The translations under genes were made by a program, and so were the position numbers. This document shows positions 35,172-46,429 of a stretch of DNA of 64,000 bases, piece after piece (position 1 is the stretch's first letter; each line of letters opens with the position of its first letter). Origin of the DNA: Topomyia yanbarensis (lineage: Eukaryota; Arthropoda; Insecta; Diptera; Culicidae); the NCBI RefSeq assembly GCF_030247195.1, contig NC_080672.1, positions 305,195,115 through 305,259,114 on the forward strand. Reading direction: 5' to 3'. The notes beneath the pieces were generated by a model. The model was not told the DNA's origin. It saw only the letters and a list, made by a program, of their open reading frames with translations, and searched no databases.

Positions 35172-36528
35172 CAGTGATGTACCGAAGGGAAAAATTCCAT
35201 CTTCCCGGGTTTTTATTTTTGGGTTTTAACCGGGTTTTTCCCAAATCATTTTAACCCGGACGAAATATGGGTTTTTTGTTTTATCGAATATATGATGTTC
35301 ATTTAATGTTTTAACCTTTCGGCAGTCGCGCTAGTGCACTGAGTGCACGCTGCTCTGAAAATCTAGCGAAATCGTCTTAGGGCACCAGCGGCTGCTCGTT
35401 CAGTGGGCCACTTCCGGAGGGTTAAAGAATCATTTACATTTGAGAGGCCATCAAGGATAAAACATACTTTGTAGAACCCACTCTAGATATCTTAGCATGT
35501 AAAAATCGAATATAAACATCAAGCGTGAAAATCGGACAGAGATCCTTGAGCATGAGAATCGCTTAAAATATTCTCACCCGAAAAAGTCGGCAAGTATGAA
35601 CCTCCAGTATAATTAGCTCACAGGAAATTCCATACAACGTTACATTCAAGATTAAAAGTTGGATGAAGAAAAGTCCTTTGTAAGAACCGGACATACTTTT
35701 TTACGGTTTTTAGTCTATAGGACATAATCGAAAAGCTCCTGTCCGATTTTGAAACTTGAAGTTCAAATCCTATTTTCACATTCTAGTATATTTATAACGG
35801 GTTTTACGAAGCAATTTCTGTTCCTGCGACTTTAATTTCGATCCATTCCATATTCCAATTTATTTCATATAACACTGGGAACAATAGTCATTGTTACTCA
35901 GACTAGTGAAAATTAGAATAATCGTGTGATGCCCGAACTACTTTTATTCTACTTGTTACTCATTTTGGGGGTTGCTATACTTTTAGCGAAATAAGGTAGG
36001 TATTCACACATAATTTAGAAAATACCTATTTAGTTCGGTGAAAAGTAAAAGTGAGTAATATGCAGAAAGAAAGGGCCTTGACATTCGTCTTTAGTATGAA
36101 CAGTAATCAGAACTCTCACAAATCGCAACCCAAATTCTTTCGGCATCAACTACATCAGCAACAGTAGAAAAAATGTGCAGTACGTTTGGGTGGATTCACA
36201 GTACGAAACGTAATCGACTTAGCCCAAAACAGGTTGAAAAGTTTTATCACTTATTTAACCACAATATTTGTAAAGAAATGTTGGATCACCGCTATAACAA
36301 TGATTCAATCGAGGAAAACCATTCAGGATTAATATACATGCAAAACTTTATGACAATAATGCTCATAAATAAAATAAAAATGTTTGTATAACAATACATT
36401 AATGTTGAATTACTAAAATATCAAAAATTGCAAAAAACCCAATCTTCCCGCGAAAAAACCGTTTTAACCGGGAAAAAACCTTGGGTTTTTTCCCCAAAAT
36501 TATAAAAACCCGATTTGGTACATCACTG
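35172..36528 (+). mobile_element. 1357-bp hAT-like element nested in the TTAA element
   Basis: Perfect terminal repeats CAGTGATGTACC and GGTACATCACTG are flanked by a perfect 8-bp duplication TCTATACG (35164-35171, 36529-36536). The undisturbed site TCTATACG occurs once in the other TTAA element (about 27632), which directly shows the empty target. Subterminal CCCGGGTTTTTA and AAACCCGATTT words are inverted. It carries a transposase remnant at 36173-36391. Confidence 0.9.
36173..36391 (+). pseudogene. hAT transposase C-terminal remnant
   Basis: 72-codon frame containing RNRLSPKQVEKFYHLFNHNI. This matches the RNRLxxxxVxKLxxxxxN motif in the C-terminal dimerisation region of hAT transposases. 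The catalytic DDE part is absent from this 1.36-kb element, so it cannot mobilise itself. The identification rests on this motif plus the hAT-type termini around it. Confidence 0.6.
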
Positions 36529-37619
36529 TCTATACGTAAACGGCTTTGTGGGGTACAACCAGAGTTAAAAATAATCGAAGCTCTCTTTTGACAACTGAAA
36601 ATGAAACTGATGCGACTCGCGGTGATTAGAAAAAATATTCATTCAAATATCCATGTTATTCATTCAGTTGAATATCGTACAACATATTCATTTCACTAAT
36701 TATCTAGGATTAAGTTTTCAAATGCCGGTAAAGCATATGAAACAACAATCATCATCGCTTACATTGTGCAAGTGCCTGCTTTGATGCATTTGATTCGTTG
36801 CTGCACGGTCGCTTCGTGTTATAATCGGAGACAGAGTTAAAAATATTCAAATTCATTGAATAAAAATTGATCATATTCAGCCGCATTCATTTTCAATATT
36901 CAGTGACGCAGCTGAAAACGTCAAACGAACAAATCGCCCATTCATCCATGCAGATTTTCATTTCATTTTAGAATCATTTGCTGCTGCAGGATTGTGAACT
37001 GAGAGAACTTCTCTCTCTCCTGTCTCCATGACAAATAAAATTCATAACAAAACTATGAATACTATATTTGTCATGAATGCACTTATTTTGTATACAATTG
37101 GCTGTTATAATGAAAATGTTGATAAAAGTCGCCAAATATTTTGTAAAAACATGTATTTAAAAGAATTGAAAAACTTACGTATTTTTTTATCATCCACCGG
37201 CGGCGTTGTGCAGGGTTGCGGGGGGGAGGATGAGTTAGTGATATGCAACATTATTTACAAGGAGGAGGTTAGAATTTTGTGACCAAATGCTACGAGTGGG
37301 AGGGAGGGATCCAAAATCGCCGAAAAAAAGCTACGTCATTTGTGTACGGCCCCTAATAAATGTTTCGAATTATGTACACATGACAAAACACTAACGCAAA
37401 ATGGTTTTGTGGGGTACATTTGTACCCCAGATAAACTTTAAGCGCACACTCTTAAGGTGGCCAAGTAAATAAGTTGCACCTGCTTTAACGGAAGTTTAAT
37501 AATCAAATGGATTTATGATGAGGATTGCTTGTAGTCAAAATAAACCTTAACGGAATAACAGGGATTGCAAATAGCTCTGGGGTACCCATGTACCCCACAA
37601 AACCGTTCTAGGGTTACTA

Positions 37620-38262
37620 TCTTACTATTTTTTACACTCATTCATTTTAATAATTTCATCCAAATTATTAATTTAATTCAAATTAATTTATTCTAATAAT
37701 CATACCATTATAACTATTGTTATTTTTTTTATTTTAATAATTTAATTCATTTTACTTTGTGTATTTTTTTATTATATTATTATAGAATTATTGATTTGAT
37801 TTAATTTATTAATTTTGTCCATACCATTTCTTTATGACTAATTTTAAATATATGATAATTTCAATTTAATCTGTCAGTATTCTTTATGAAAACTTAAATT
37901 CAATCAGCATTCTTAGCTTTCTTTTTGTTCATTTGAGTTATCTATTTTATTCATGTCGTTCTGATCACTTTATTCATTTCGTGTATTTTATTCATTTTTT
38001 CCAGTTCATATATTATATCGAGTTTTTTCATTTTAATAATCTAGATTTTTGTAACCCTTCATTCATTTTTCATTTCATCCACTACTAAATTTAACAAAAA
38101 AAAACTATTAGTTTCATTACTGTTAAAATGTTGCTTGAGTTTTCAATTAAGTTATTGAATTCATTTTATTTTATTACTTTTTTCATCGTTTTATTAATTT
38201 TACCGATTCTACTTGGTTTGTTTATTTCACTCATTTCATTGATTTCATTCATATTATTTATT
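37620..38262. repeat. AT-rich TTCATTTTATTCATT low-complexity tract, part 2
   Basis: Degenerate TTTATT/TTCATTT words continue from 34860-35139. Similar tracts occur at 38790-39120 and 40165-40500. Their hydrophobic open frames (Phe/Ile/Leu) are artefacts. Confidence 0.7.
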
Positions 38263-38263
38263 T

Positions 38264-38524
38264 CATGCAAAAATATTTCCAAAAGAAAAATTTTTTGTAT
38301 TGAACCAAATGTTTTCGTGTACAGGTGCACAATACCATAAATATAGTTGGAAGATTTTGCGTTACGGATTCTCCTCATCACCTAGCCCAAAGTTTGGTTC
38401 TGGTTATTGATGAGGAGAATCTGAAATGCTAAACATTCCAACTCTATGTACGGTATTGTGCACCTGTACACAAAAACATTTGGTTCAATCCAAAATTTCT
38501 CCTTTTGGAAATATTTTTGTATAA
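38264..38524. repeat. foldback element with 117-bp arms
   Basis: The arm at 38264-38380 and its inverted copy at 38408-38524 share GAACCAAATGTTTTYGTGTA, CAGGTGCACAATACC and GGATTCTCCTCATCA. The 27-base loop contains CTAGCCCAAAGTTTGGTTCT. Related single arms occur at 38740-38800, 57540-57640 and 59250-59403. Confidence 0.85.
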
Positions 38525-38800
38525 TTCCAGGCGTTTGGTTCGCGAACCGAAAGACTAGTTCGGATTCCGGATTTTCATCAGCAAGCAAGAACTTCTGTGC
38601 TTGACTACCCGAGACATCACTCGGAACCAGCCGGTTGTTTAGATGTCATGCAATGATGCAAGACGTATGACTTTTTTGGATTAGGCGTCTAACTAGTGGC
38701 AGCTTAGGTGCTAGTTTAGATTTATTGTCTAACTAGCCCAAAGTCCGGTGCTGGTTACTGATGAGGAGAATCCGAAACGCAAAACATTTCAACTATATTT
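38525..38800. repeat. terminal segments of the GTCTAACTAG repeat family
   Basis: Contains CCGAGACATCACTCGG near 38608 and two GTCTAACTAG words (about 38687, 38728), followed by GCTGGTTACTGATGAGGAGA. The same order of words occurs at 59205-59290, and the CATCAGCAA...CCCGGGACATCA part recurs inverted at 57489-57570. Confidence 0.65.
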
Positions 38801-39180
38801 ATTGCATGTTGCGTTTATTTTATTTATTTGGTTTATTTTATTTAAATTATTCATTTTAATCAATTTATTTATTTTGTTTACTTTATTTATTTAATTTATT
38901 TAAAATATTTTTTTAATATACTTCTTGTTTTTTTATATTTCTTGTTTTTGATGTGAGTCGGTTTTTATTCTTTCATTTTATTTTATTTATTCATCTTAGT
39001 CATTTCATCTAATTTATTAGTTTGAAACAATTTAATTTATTCTAATAATTTCGAAAACCTTTTTATCATTGTTTAATTTTACGATTAGTATACTAAACTA
39101 AATTGATTTATGTTATTAATTTGATTTGCTGTTTAATATTATTTAAAGTATCTCTTACTACGAAACCATTATACATGTGC

Positions 39181-40164
39181 AATTCCAACTATCTATAAAA
39201 ATAGTGCCTGAGACGTGAAAACAGTAAAACACGCACAAATACCTGTTGTATAAGATTTCGCTTTTTATTCAAACTATCACGGGTAAAATTAGCATCGATA
39301 CGACGAACCACGAAAAATTTGTCGCGTGATAGAAAAAAGAACGATACCGTTTTAATAAAACATAAGAATTGCTCCTTATAGTCGGCTGTCCGTAATTAAA
39401 GTTGTTTATTTGGCCAATCGTATTACTACGACAACTGATACATTTCCCGAATTCTCGGTAGCCGGCTGCCCAGAGCATATATTCATGCTATTGCCACACT
39501 TACTAACAACTCTCCCCTTCCCGTGATACATGTGGAGATACAGAGGATTACTCGGTCTCTAGCAGCGACATATATCGAACTAACATTTCTTCCTTTCCCA
39601 GAAGATGTGCATTCGGACCTGGTCGGCGTCAGTAATTGATCAGCATGCAGGAATCAATATAGATTGCAGGATGTGGCGCATCATGTTAATCCCAAACATA
39701 CTGTTCCAATGAACGTTAGGCAATTTTAATTGGTTCTGGTCAATAATGAGAGCGAGTAAAGGCGCTTTAACCTAGTCTTATTAGCCAGGGCAAGGTGTAA
39801 ATACCTCTGCCCCATCCCAAAGGACCAAACGAGTGACATTAACCTTCTTAGCCAAGTCACTCCCAACGATTTATTTAATCCCTTTCAAACTGAAACGGTC
39901 GGTACGGTTGTACTCGTTTCTTTCTATTTTAAGATTCAATTCGTTAATTGAATTATTAATTATATGAATAATTTGATTGCCGTTCAATTTTGAAACATCT
40001 TCAAACCTAACACTGCACAGTAGGCCTGACCGTTTTGATATTTGCGACATATGAAAATATGCTTCAAATATTAATATTGACAAGAAAAAAATCTACAGAA
40101 TAACTGCAGTGTTTTCCAGTGTGCTTTTCAATACTGGCTGTGTAAGAGTAAAAATAGAATAGAA
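39181..40164. other. no gene recognised
   Basis: Repeat-like sequence without coding signal. A block near 39780-39880 (CCTCTGCCCCATCCCAAAGG) looks like dispersed-element sequence, but no partner lies in this window. Confidence 0.35.
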
Positions 40165-40510
40165 TTGAATTTGTCCATATTATTTGTTTCTTTATTTGTT
40201 TTGTTCATTTTATTCATTTCGTTCATTTTATTAAAATTACATTCAATTTTATTTATTAATTTCACCCATTCCGTTCGTTTTATTGGTTTTATTCATATTA
40301 TTCGTTTTATTCACTATATTCACATTATTCATTTTATTCGTTTTAATAATTCCATTCGTTTTATAAATTTTATTAAATTTATTAATTTCATTTTATTCAT
40401 TTTATTTCAATCATTTCGTTTAATTTTCTTGTCTTATTTATTCTATTCAACTAGTCCATTTAATTCATATCATTCATATTATTATTCTTATTTTTTCATG
40501 CAATAATTAA
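40165..40510. repeat. AT-rich TTCATTTTATTCATT low-complexity tract, part 4
   Basis: Long run of TTCATTTTATTNATT variants, giving a 113-codon hydrophobic frame that is not a gene. Confidence 0.7.
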
Positions 40511-40949
40511 TTTAAATTGCTCATTCTAGTTATTTTTTAAGAGTATGATTACTTGTTTTTCATATTTTTGCGCAATTAATTTTCTTTGTTTTATTGTAAT
40601 TTATTCAGGTTATTCAAGGTTTTATTCGTGCAGAACTAAAAACTGTGCTCATCACTCCTCTAGTTGGGTATCTACTTCTCATCAGTTCTGTAAACTAATG
40701 AATAATCCACCAGTGATGTGTGTAAGAAATGTCTCATCTGGCAGCTAGGTGGATTACGTCGGTTTTTACTAAAGGAATACTATATTGAAAATAAATTCAA
40801 ACAATAAGGTGAATTAGAACGGACAATTGTTCAGACATTTTTACATCAGTAGCATTTAATTTGGAGAACCACAATCAAAGTTCTATCAATCTATTGAATA
40901 AAGTAGCGATTTTTGATAGTGAAACATTTTGATGACCGAAAGATTGTAA

Positions 40950-41045
40950 AGCCGTTGGTCCCGGTCCATGTGTTGATGGGTCGATATCTAGGGCTCAGAT
41001 GGAAAAGTCATCTCTCTGGCGTCGTTATTGGGCAGCCAGTGCTAA
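40950..41045 (+). mobile_element. SINE body fragment
   Basis: Contains GTAAAGCCGTTGGTCCCGGT, CCATGTGTTGATGGGTCGAT, ATCTAGGGCTCAG and CTCTGGCGTCG. These match, in opposite orientation, the body of the tRNA-derived SINE at 56190-56432. The tRNA-like head is absent. Confidence 0.7.
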
Positions 41046-41099
41046 CAGAGATCGATGAATAATTAATCATAATAATAACGTCACACTAATGATGTTATT

Positions 41100-42430
41100 T
41101 TTAATGTGATTTCCTTGTGGAGACAATTTATTTATAACCCTTTAGATTGCTTCAAAATACAGACAATAGCTGTAAAAGTTTTCATTACACTCTCGTGTAC
41201 CCGCTACTGTAGTCACCTCTCACACACCAATACACCTGCATCATGCTGGAGTTTCGCCACTCTCTCGCACTTCACCGTTCGCCTGGCTGGTTCACCTAAT
41301 GGTAGTGTATCCCACTCGTCCTTATAGCTCTGTGTGCTTCTCCCCGCCCAATTGCAACTCACCACCCAGCTGCGTGTCGAACTCTCAGCTCAACGCTCAA
41401 GTAGTTGATGTAAAATACCTATTTTGTTTATTTTTAACTATTGTTGTATTGATTGCTATCAACCTTCTTATATTATTTTCACATATTTCGGCCTTAAATG
41501 GCTGCTGACGTCAACCGTGGGCAATTTTCACTGCTCCCAGCCGGAAATTGGCTCGTTTGTTTGATCTGCAAACAGCCCGAAGGCTCACCCGAAGGGAAAC
41601 AAACTTCACTAATCGGAATCGATTTTCCGCTCCAACCTATACCGACCGAAATGTACTTGTTGCGAATTTTGCACGATCACTTCTCCACAGTTGGGAGTTG
41701 CCCCTTCTCTTGAACGGATTCACTTTTCCAACATTCGCGCACGATTCGATCGATTTGGGTTACTTTCTGCTCTGGACGCCTTCACACTACTGATAAGAAA
41801 ATCAATTTTCCCTTTTCGTCTCGCCAGCTGCTGCAGCCTGCCACAATTTCCACCAGAATATCCTCTACGAAAGCAACCACAGTTCGCATCTTTTTTCCTT
41901 TCCAGGCATTGTACACTCGCTGCTGCTGCTGCTGCGTCGCCTATGTACATCATCTACATACCACTGACTGACACTGGCGGCTACTGCTGGGATTACATAC
42001 TCTGGAGCACATGTAGGCTACACCCGAACACCACCCACTGCAGCTTCATCATACCAAATGTGGTCCACGGAGATCACCCTCAAAGACTCCACCACCTACA
42101 ACGCTGATAACGACGCTTAACTTAGTGGTGGTAGTGGTGATGGTGGTGGCGATACAGTTAATGGATGCTGCTCCGGTTGGTGGGTAACTAATTTTAACGC
42201 GCGATCCAACTTGCGGATATTTTTCCGGGCCGACCCGGACAGGACGAATGACTAACGAGAACTGAGCTACTGCCGTTGGTTGGTTACTGTGAAAAGTGGC
42301 GGAAAATCTATGACGGAGCCGGAAAAACCTTCGACCACTCAGCCGGTGAGCGACTGTTTGGTGAGCAGCGGGCACTCGCGTTGTTGAGTCCTTCAGATTG
42401 CAACGTTATCAGCGACTTGTCTCTCGGAGA
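41100..42430. other. GC-richer unique sequence, possible host 5' UTR/promoter (minus)
   Basis: No open frame with recognisable motifs. It includes a CTG run (41916-41935) and a GTGGTGGTG run (42122-42150). On the minus strand an initiator-like TCAGTT lies at 42265-42260, with GGGTCG 28-33 nt downstream, one or two bases off a DPE. This is weak support for a TATA-less promoter reading left. Confidence 0.25.
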
Positions 42431-42494
42431 GAAGTAATGCATGTCCTAACAGGCGGGAAAAATTGGGAAAATGTACTTTTGCATATGAAATATT

Positions 42495-44270
42495 TAAAAT
42501 AATCCATAAAGAATTGTAAAACGATCCATAAAAAAGTTGTCAATGTTCCATAAAACAAAACTGAAAATCCATAAAACTGTGTGAATGATCCATAAAAAAG
42601 GGTGATTTGACCCATAGATTATGTAAAATTGAACCATAAAATGGTCTCAAAAGAGCACTAAAATAGTAATAAAAGAGCAATTAAAATGAACCAATGCCCC
42701 ATAAAAATATTGGAAATGTTCCATAAAATGATACATTTTGCGCCATAAATTAACTGACATTGATCCATAGAATATTAACAATGTACATTAAAACACGTCG
42801 ATATGTTCCATAATATCGACAAAAATGTTCCACGGTATTACAAAATGGAGCAATAAAATGTCAGAAAAAGTTCCATAAATTTGATGAAAATGTTTGCTAA
42901 ATAATTTTTCTTGGTCCATAGAAGATGTAAAAATGAACATTAGAAATGATTCATATATCGAACGAAATTATGGTTCATGATATTTACAAAACGATCCATA
43001 AGAAAAGAAAATGTAAAACGACCCATTAATATGTGCTTATGCATTAGAAAAAATAAATTTAATGAATTCATGCAAAATTTTATGGTAAACTTAAAAAATA
43101 AGTTGTGCTTAATAATTCTCATAACAGTGACAGTGTTTTAACAAGTGAACTTATACTGGGAGCTAGTGTGATGCGGCTTGGCCGCATATCCGAGGCCAAG
43201 GATCCGAAGCGGCGCAAAGCCGCTGAAGATCCGTTGGACGAGGCATTGATTAACCCGTAGCTGGAATTGCAGGCAAACCTGTGGTTCTCTCGTTTGCCCG
43301 GTTTACTTAAACATAGGGGCTATAGCTAGTTAAAAGCCGACTGAGCGGCAGCGAAGTCGGACAGTGCACAAGAAAGCGATGTGGCGTAGCCACATTAGTC
43401 AGGGTTCGTGTATAAAGTGTCCGTTTTCGCTTCAGATAGTTATTCAGATAGTATTTGCGACTCATGCCAGCCTGTATAGGTGGTCTAATAACACTCAGCG
43501 CTCTAATATCATAAATACCCTGACGTTTAAAGAGTTGCCATAATGATTTCAGGTTAGCTAAGGTCAGTTAGCTGACTAGTTGGGTACGGAAGCTGAAGTT
43601 TAACTATAATGTATGCATTGTTTGTTGTAGTTTGACATTACAACCAAATGTAATAAACTTTATTATTAGTTGGAATAGCAAAAATTTCGCATGAATTCAT
43701 TAAATTTAATTTTTCAGGTGCATAAGCACATATTAATGAATCGTTTGACATTTTATTTTCTTATGGATCGTTTTGTAAATATCCATGAACCATAATTTAA
43801 CGTTCGATATATGAATTATTTCTAATGTTCATTTTTACAGCTTCTATGGACCAAGAAAAATTATTTAGCAAACATTTTCATCAAATTTATGGAACTTTTT
43901 CTGACATTTTATTGCTCCATTTTGTAATACCGTGGAACACTTTTGTCGATATTATGGAACATATCGACGTGTTTTAATGTACATTGTTAATATTCTATGG
44001 ATCAATGTCAGTTAATTTATGGCGCAAAATGTATCATTTTATGGAACATTTCCAATATTTTTATGGGGCATTGGTTCATTTTAATTGCTCTTTTATTACT
44101 ATTTTAGTGCTCTTTTGCGATTATTTTATGGTTCAATTTTACATAATCTATGGATCAAATCACCCTTTTTAAGGATCATTCACACTTTTTTATGGATTTT
44201 CAGTTTTGTTTTATGGAATATGGACAACTTTTTTATGGATCGTTTTTCAATTTTTTATGGATCATTTTTG
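42495..44270. mobile_element. 1.8-kb foldback element with 0.59-kb arms
   Basis: The left arm (42495-43080) and right arm (43681-44270) are long inverted copies with very high similarity by eye. Each arm is made of many CCATAAAA words, e.g. GTTCCATAAAA and GATCCATAAAA, at intervals of about 20-40 nt, plus longer matched stretches such as AACACGTCGATATGTTCCAT. The spacer, 43081-43680, is of different composition and holds several small hairpins. No transposase frame was found. The right arm ends about 180 bp from the 3' end of the minus-strand TIL gene. Target duplication was not resolved. Confidence 0.85.
43165..43580. other. hairpin-rich spacer of the foldback element
   Basis: At least five short perfect hairpins: ATGCGGC-TTG-GCCGCAT (43171-43187), AGCGGC-GCAAA-GCCGCT (43208-43224), CCGACT...AGTCGG (43337-43360), ATGTGGC-GTA-GCCACAT (43379-43395) and GTCAG-TTAG-CTGAC (43563-43576). 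GC content is far above the arms. No family was recognised. Confidence 0.75.
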
Positions 44271-44448
44271 TTGTTTTAGCGGCGCAAACTTAGGGCTGCC
44301 GGAAAAATTGCACTGCGAATTCCCGGTTTTTCATTTGAATGTTTTGTCAAAAAAATCAATAGCAAAGGAAAGATTTTTAATATAAATATATAGTTCTGGT
44401 ATTATTCGACATGCATCCTGGATTTTCTAGACTTAGAGTCTAGATCAC

Positions 44449-44908
44449 TTATTTGCCACATGGTGGCTTTGAAGTGGTACAAGGAGGGTTGGGTTCATCG
44501 CATGATGATTTAGGACTCTCGCAGGGATTTTCCGGTTCACACGGAAATGCTGGCCGTTTGTATGGCAGCGGTAGCACAACTGGGCAAACTGGACATTGGA
44601 ATGGACGGACGCATACGTCATATGCATTGCGAACGAAACCAGACTTGCAAAAGCACCCAGTTCGGCATATCTTTATACATGGTCGCGGTTCCTTTCTTAT
44701 TGATTCACATGTCTCCGGACAAGCAGTGCCACAAGTGGAGTATTCTTCGTTTGGACCGCATATTTCTATAATATCTGTGAATTCAATTGCTTAAAAATTA
44801 TCATAACATTCTAACACTTTTCAATAGCCACTCACCGCTGGGTGCAGCCCGAATCAAACAACAAGAAATGGCGAAGCCGATGATCGCTATAACAACTGCG
44901 TTCCTCAT
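44449..44908 (-). CDS. secreted TIL-domain protease inhibitor, 132 aa (TIL-1)
   Basis: Two exons on the minus strand: 44908-44836, then 44774-44449, with a 61-nt GTGAGT...CACAG intron in phase 1. Exon 1 encodes a signal peptide (MRNAVVIAIIGFAISCC, then LIRAAPS). Exon 2 encodes a Trypsin Inhibitor-Like domain with ten cysteines spaced as in the family (CX7CX3CX3CX10CX3CX3CX1CX12CX5C), starting ICGPNEEYSTCGTACPETC. A Pro/Cys tail follows, ending TSKPPCGK. TIL proteins are secreted and block serine proteases through the loop between Cys5 and Cys6. Here the loop is C-I-K-I-C, so by alignment with honeybee AMCI-1 the P1 residue is Lys, predicting trypsin-like targets. It is a close paralogue of 61204-61649. 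The frame is intact and introns match its relatives. Confidence 0.92.
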
Positions 44909-44982
44909 GATGGTTTTATGTGAGCTTCTGTTCGTGCTTTTAATATGGCTTGAACTGGATAAAATCTATATCTAGCGGTTGC

Positions 44983-45056
44983 TTTATATACGTGAAGATA
45001 AATCATGTGACTTCTTATTCACGAAAAAATGCTCGGCAACGTGATGTGTAATGATT
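44983..45056 (-). promoter_or_regulatory. TIL-1 promoter: TATA box, GATA site, conserved upstream block
   Basis: On the minus strand TATATAAA lies at 44990-44983, about 80 nt before the ATG. Upstream are TTATCT (a reversed WGATAR site) within TCACATGATTTATCTT, TTTTTCGTGAAT, and ACATCACGTTGC near 45050. The same words in the same order precede the gene at 61204. Confidence 0.75.
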
Positions 45057-45209
45057 CAAAGTCCTTATGCATATGATAAGCTTCAACAAAGCTTAGAGTA
45101 AACCGCGCAATACACGAAAAAGGCTTCGAATGTCTATGATTTGAATATTATACTAAATAAATATTATTATTATACTAAATGAATATTATACTAAATAAAT
45201 AGCAACACT
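45057..45209. other. short intergenic AT-rich sequence
   Basis: Contains repeated ATTATACTAAATRAATA words near 45145-45200. No gene was seen. Confidence 0.4.
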
Positions 45210-45422
45210 CATCCAAAGTTCAAATATCCCCGAAGATGTAGCAACATCTTTCTTCACAAGTCAATCTAACTACCACGGCAAACATATCCGCAACAGAACC
45301 AACAACACCAAACATAAGTTCAACAGAATCATCCTTAAGACAGCAGTAGCATCAAACAGTGTCAACCCAGCCTACAATCAGCAAGCAATACACAACGGAA
45401 CAAACAAGAGCTACTGCCGGAA

Positions 45423-45617
45423 ATGGAAATATTGCTTAGCCTAGGCCCAAAATTTGCGCTTCCTACTACAAAACTCCAGGACACCCCTTTCTTCCATTTA
45501 ATTGCTGATATAGAGAACATATTAAAAACAAATCCAGATACGACAGTACAAGACCGAACAAGATGTGCAATAGCCAATTTAACTCTCAATTACATCCACT
45601 ACAACCAACACCACACC
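45423..45617 (+). pseudogene. Penelope-like element N-terminal fragment
   Basis: 65 codons beginning MEILLSLGPKFALPTTKLQD, the conserved region before the reverse transcriptase in Penelope-like proteins. The upstream part (45210-45420) continues in another frame, so a frameshift lies near 45415. The fragment ends at the hAT insertion. Confidence 0.8.
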
Positions 45618-46429
45618 CATAGGCGTGCGCAGCCTTTTCCATTAGGGGGGGCTAACGGCTTAAAAACATTCAGTTATGTTGAACCTCCATTATCAGGTAG
45701 ATTTCTGGTAATGGTTCGATTGCAAAACAGTTATTTTATTTTGTTATCGAATTATATATTGGACGGCACCTTTTGAAACACATGTCAGAATGGAATATTC
45801 GATGTACGGCTCACTCTACTTCGTACCACAACGATGATCTCGAATGCGGATTTTTTGAGAAAGTCCGTTACGATTCATACCATATCCGTAGTTCCAATTC
45901 ACACATAAATTTGAAGTCATCAACTGTTGCTCTATTTTAAAATTATTGGTATCATAATGAGAATATTTTTATTTATGCGAAAAGGTTTATTTTTACGGTG
46001 GCTAAAACACGTTGTATTCTTAAAATTTTTTAGGGAAACATTCACAATTAATTTTGAAATTTTGTCGTAAGCTTGCTATTATAATCACGAACAACATTCC
46101 AAAATTGAAGATTGGTCTGTGATTTGGTTCACGAGATATCATGTTCACTGGAAACGATATCAAAATATTGGCGTTCAAGCACAAAAGCTGCAGTTTCAAG
46201 ATTTTTCAATAAAAAAATCATGCTTGTTTTTGCAAGCGCATCAAAAAATGTACTATTTGATATTCTAAAAAATGTTAAAGAAAAAAATAATGTTAATTAA
46301 ATACAAATGATTAGTGTAATAAGAAAGGCCATATCACACTGTTAGGTAGATACAATCAATTTTTTTATGTGAATTTCGGATTCAGCGACCCAAAATTTAC
46401 TAAAACCCACTAAATATGCATTGTGAGTT

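Larger units (their letters stand above)
35140..37613. mobile_element. TTAA-flanked (piggyBac-like) element, copy 2, split by a hAT insertion
   Basis: The left end, CCTTACAACGATTTCGTGAC, follows TTAA (35136-35139). The right end has ACCCATGTACCCCACAAAAC, CGTTCTAGGG, then TTAC (37614-37617), a one-base decay of TTAA. Subterminal GTGGGGTACA/GTACCCCA words and ATAACAGGGATTGCAAATAG are shared with copy 1. A 1357-bp hAT element plus its 8-bp duplication interrupts it at 35171; without these it would be about 1.1 kb, like copy 1. Confidence 0.75.

Noticed and set aside
40165..40506. 113-codon hydrophobic, membrane-like protein
   Set aside because: Encoded by degenerate TTCATTTTATT repeats; Phe/Ile/Leu content follows from base composition.
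41498..42107. Plus-strand frames as host exons
   Set aside because: No recognisable motif and overlapping frames of similar length; at most untranslated sequence.
43171..43260. Small open frame beginning ATGCGGCTTGGC in the foldback spacer
   Set aside because: Only about 29 codons, overlapping two hairpins, with no supporting context.
43171..43400. CRISPR-like array of palindromes
   Set aside because: The hairpins differ in sequence and spacing and are not direct repeats with regular spacers; the context is a eukaryotic foldback element.
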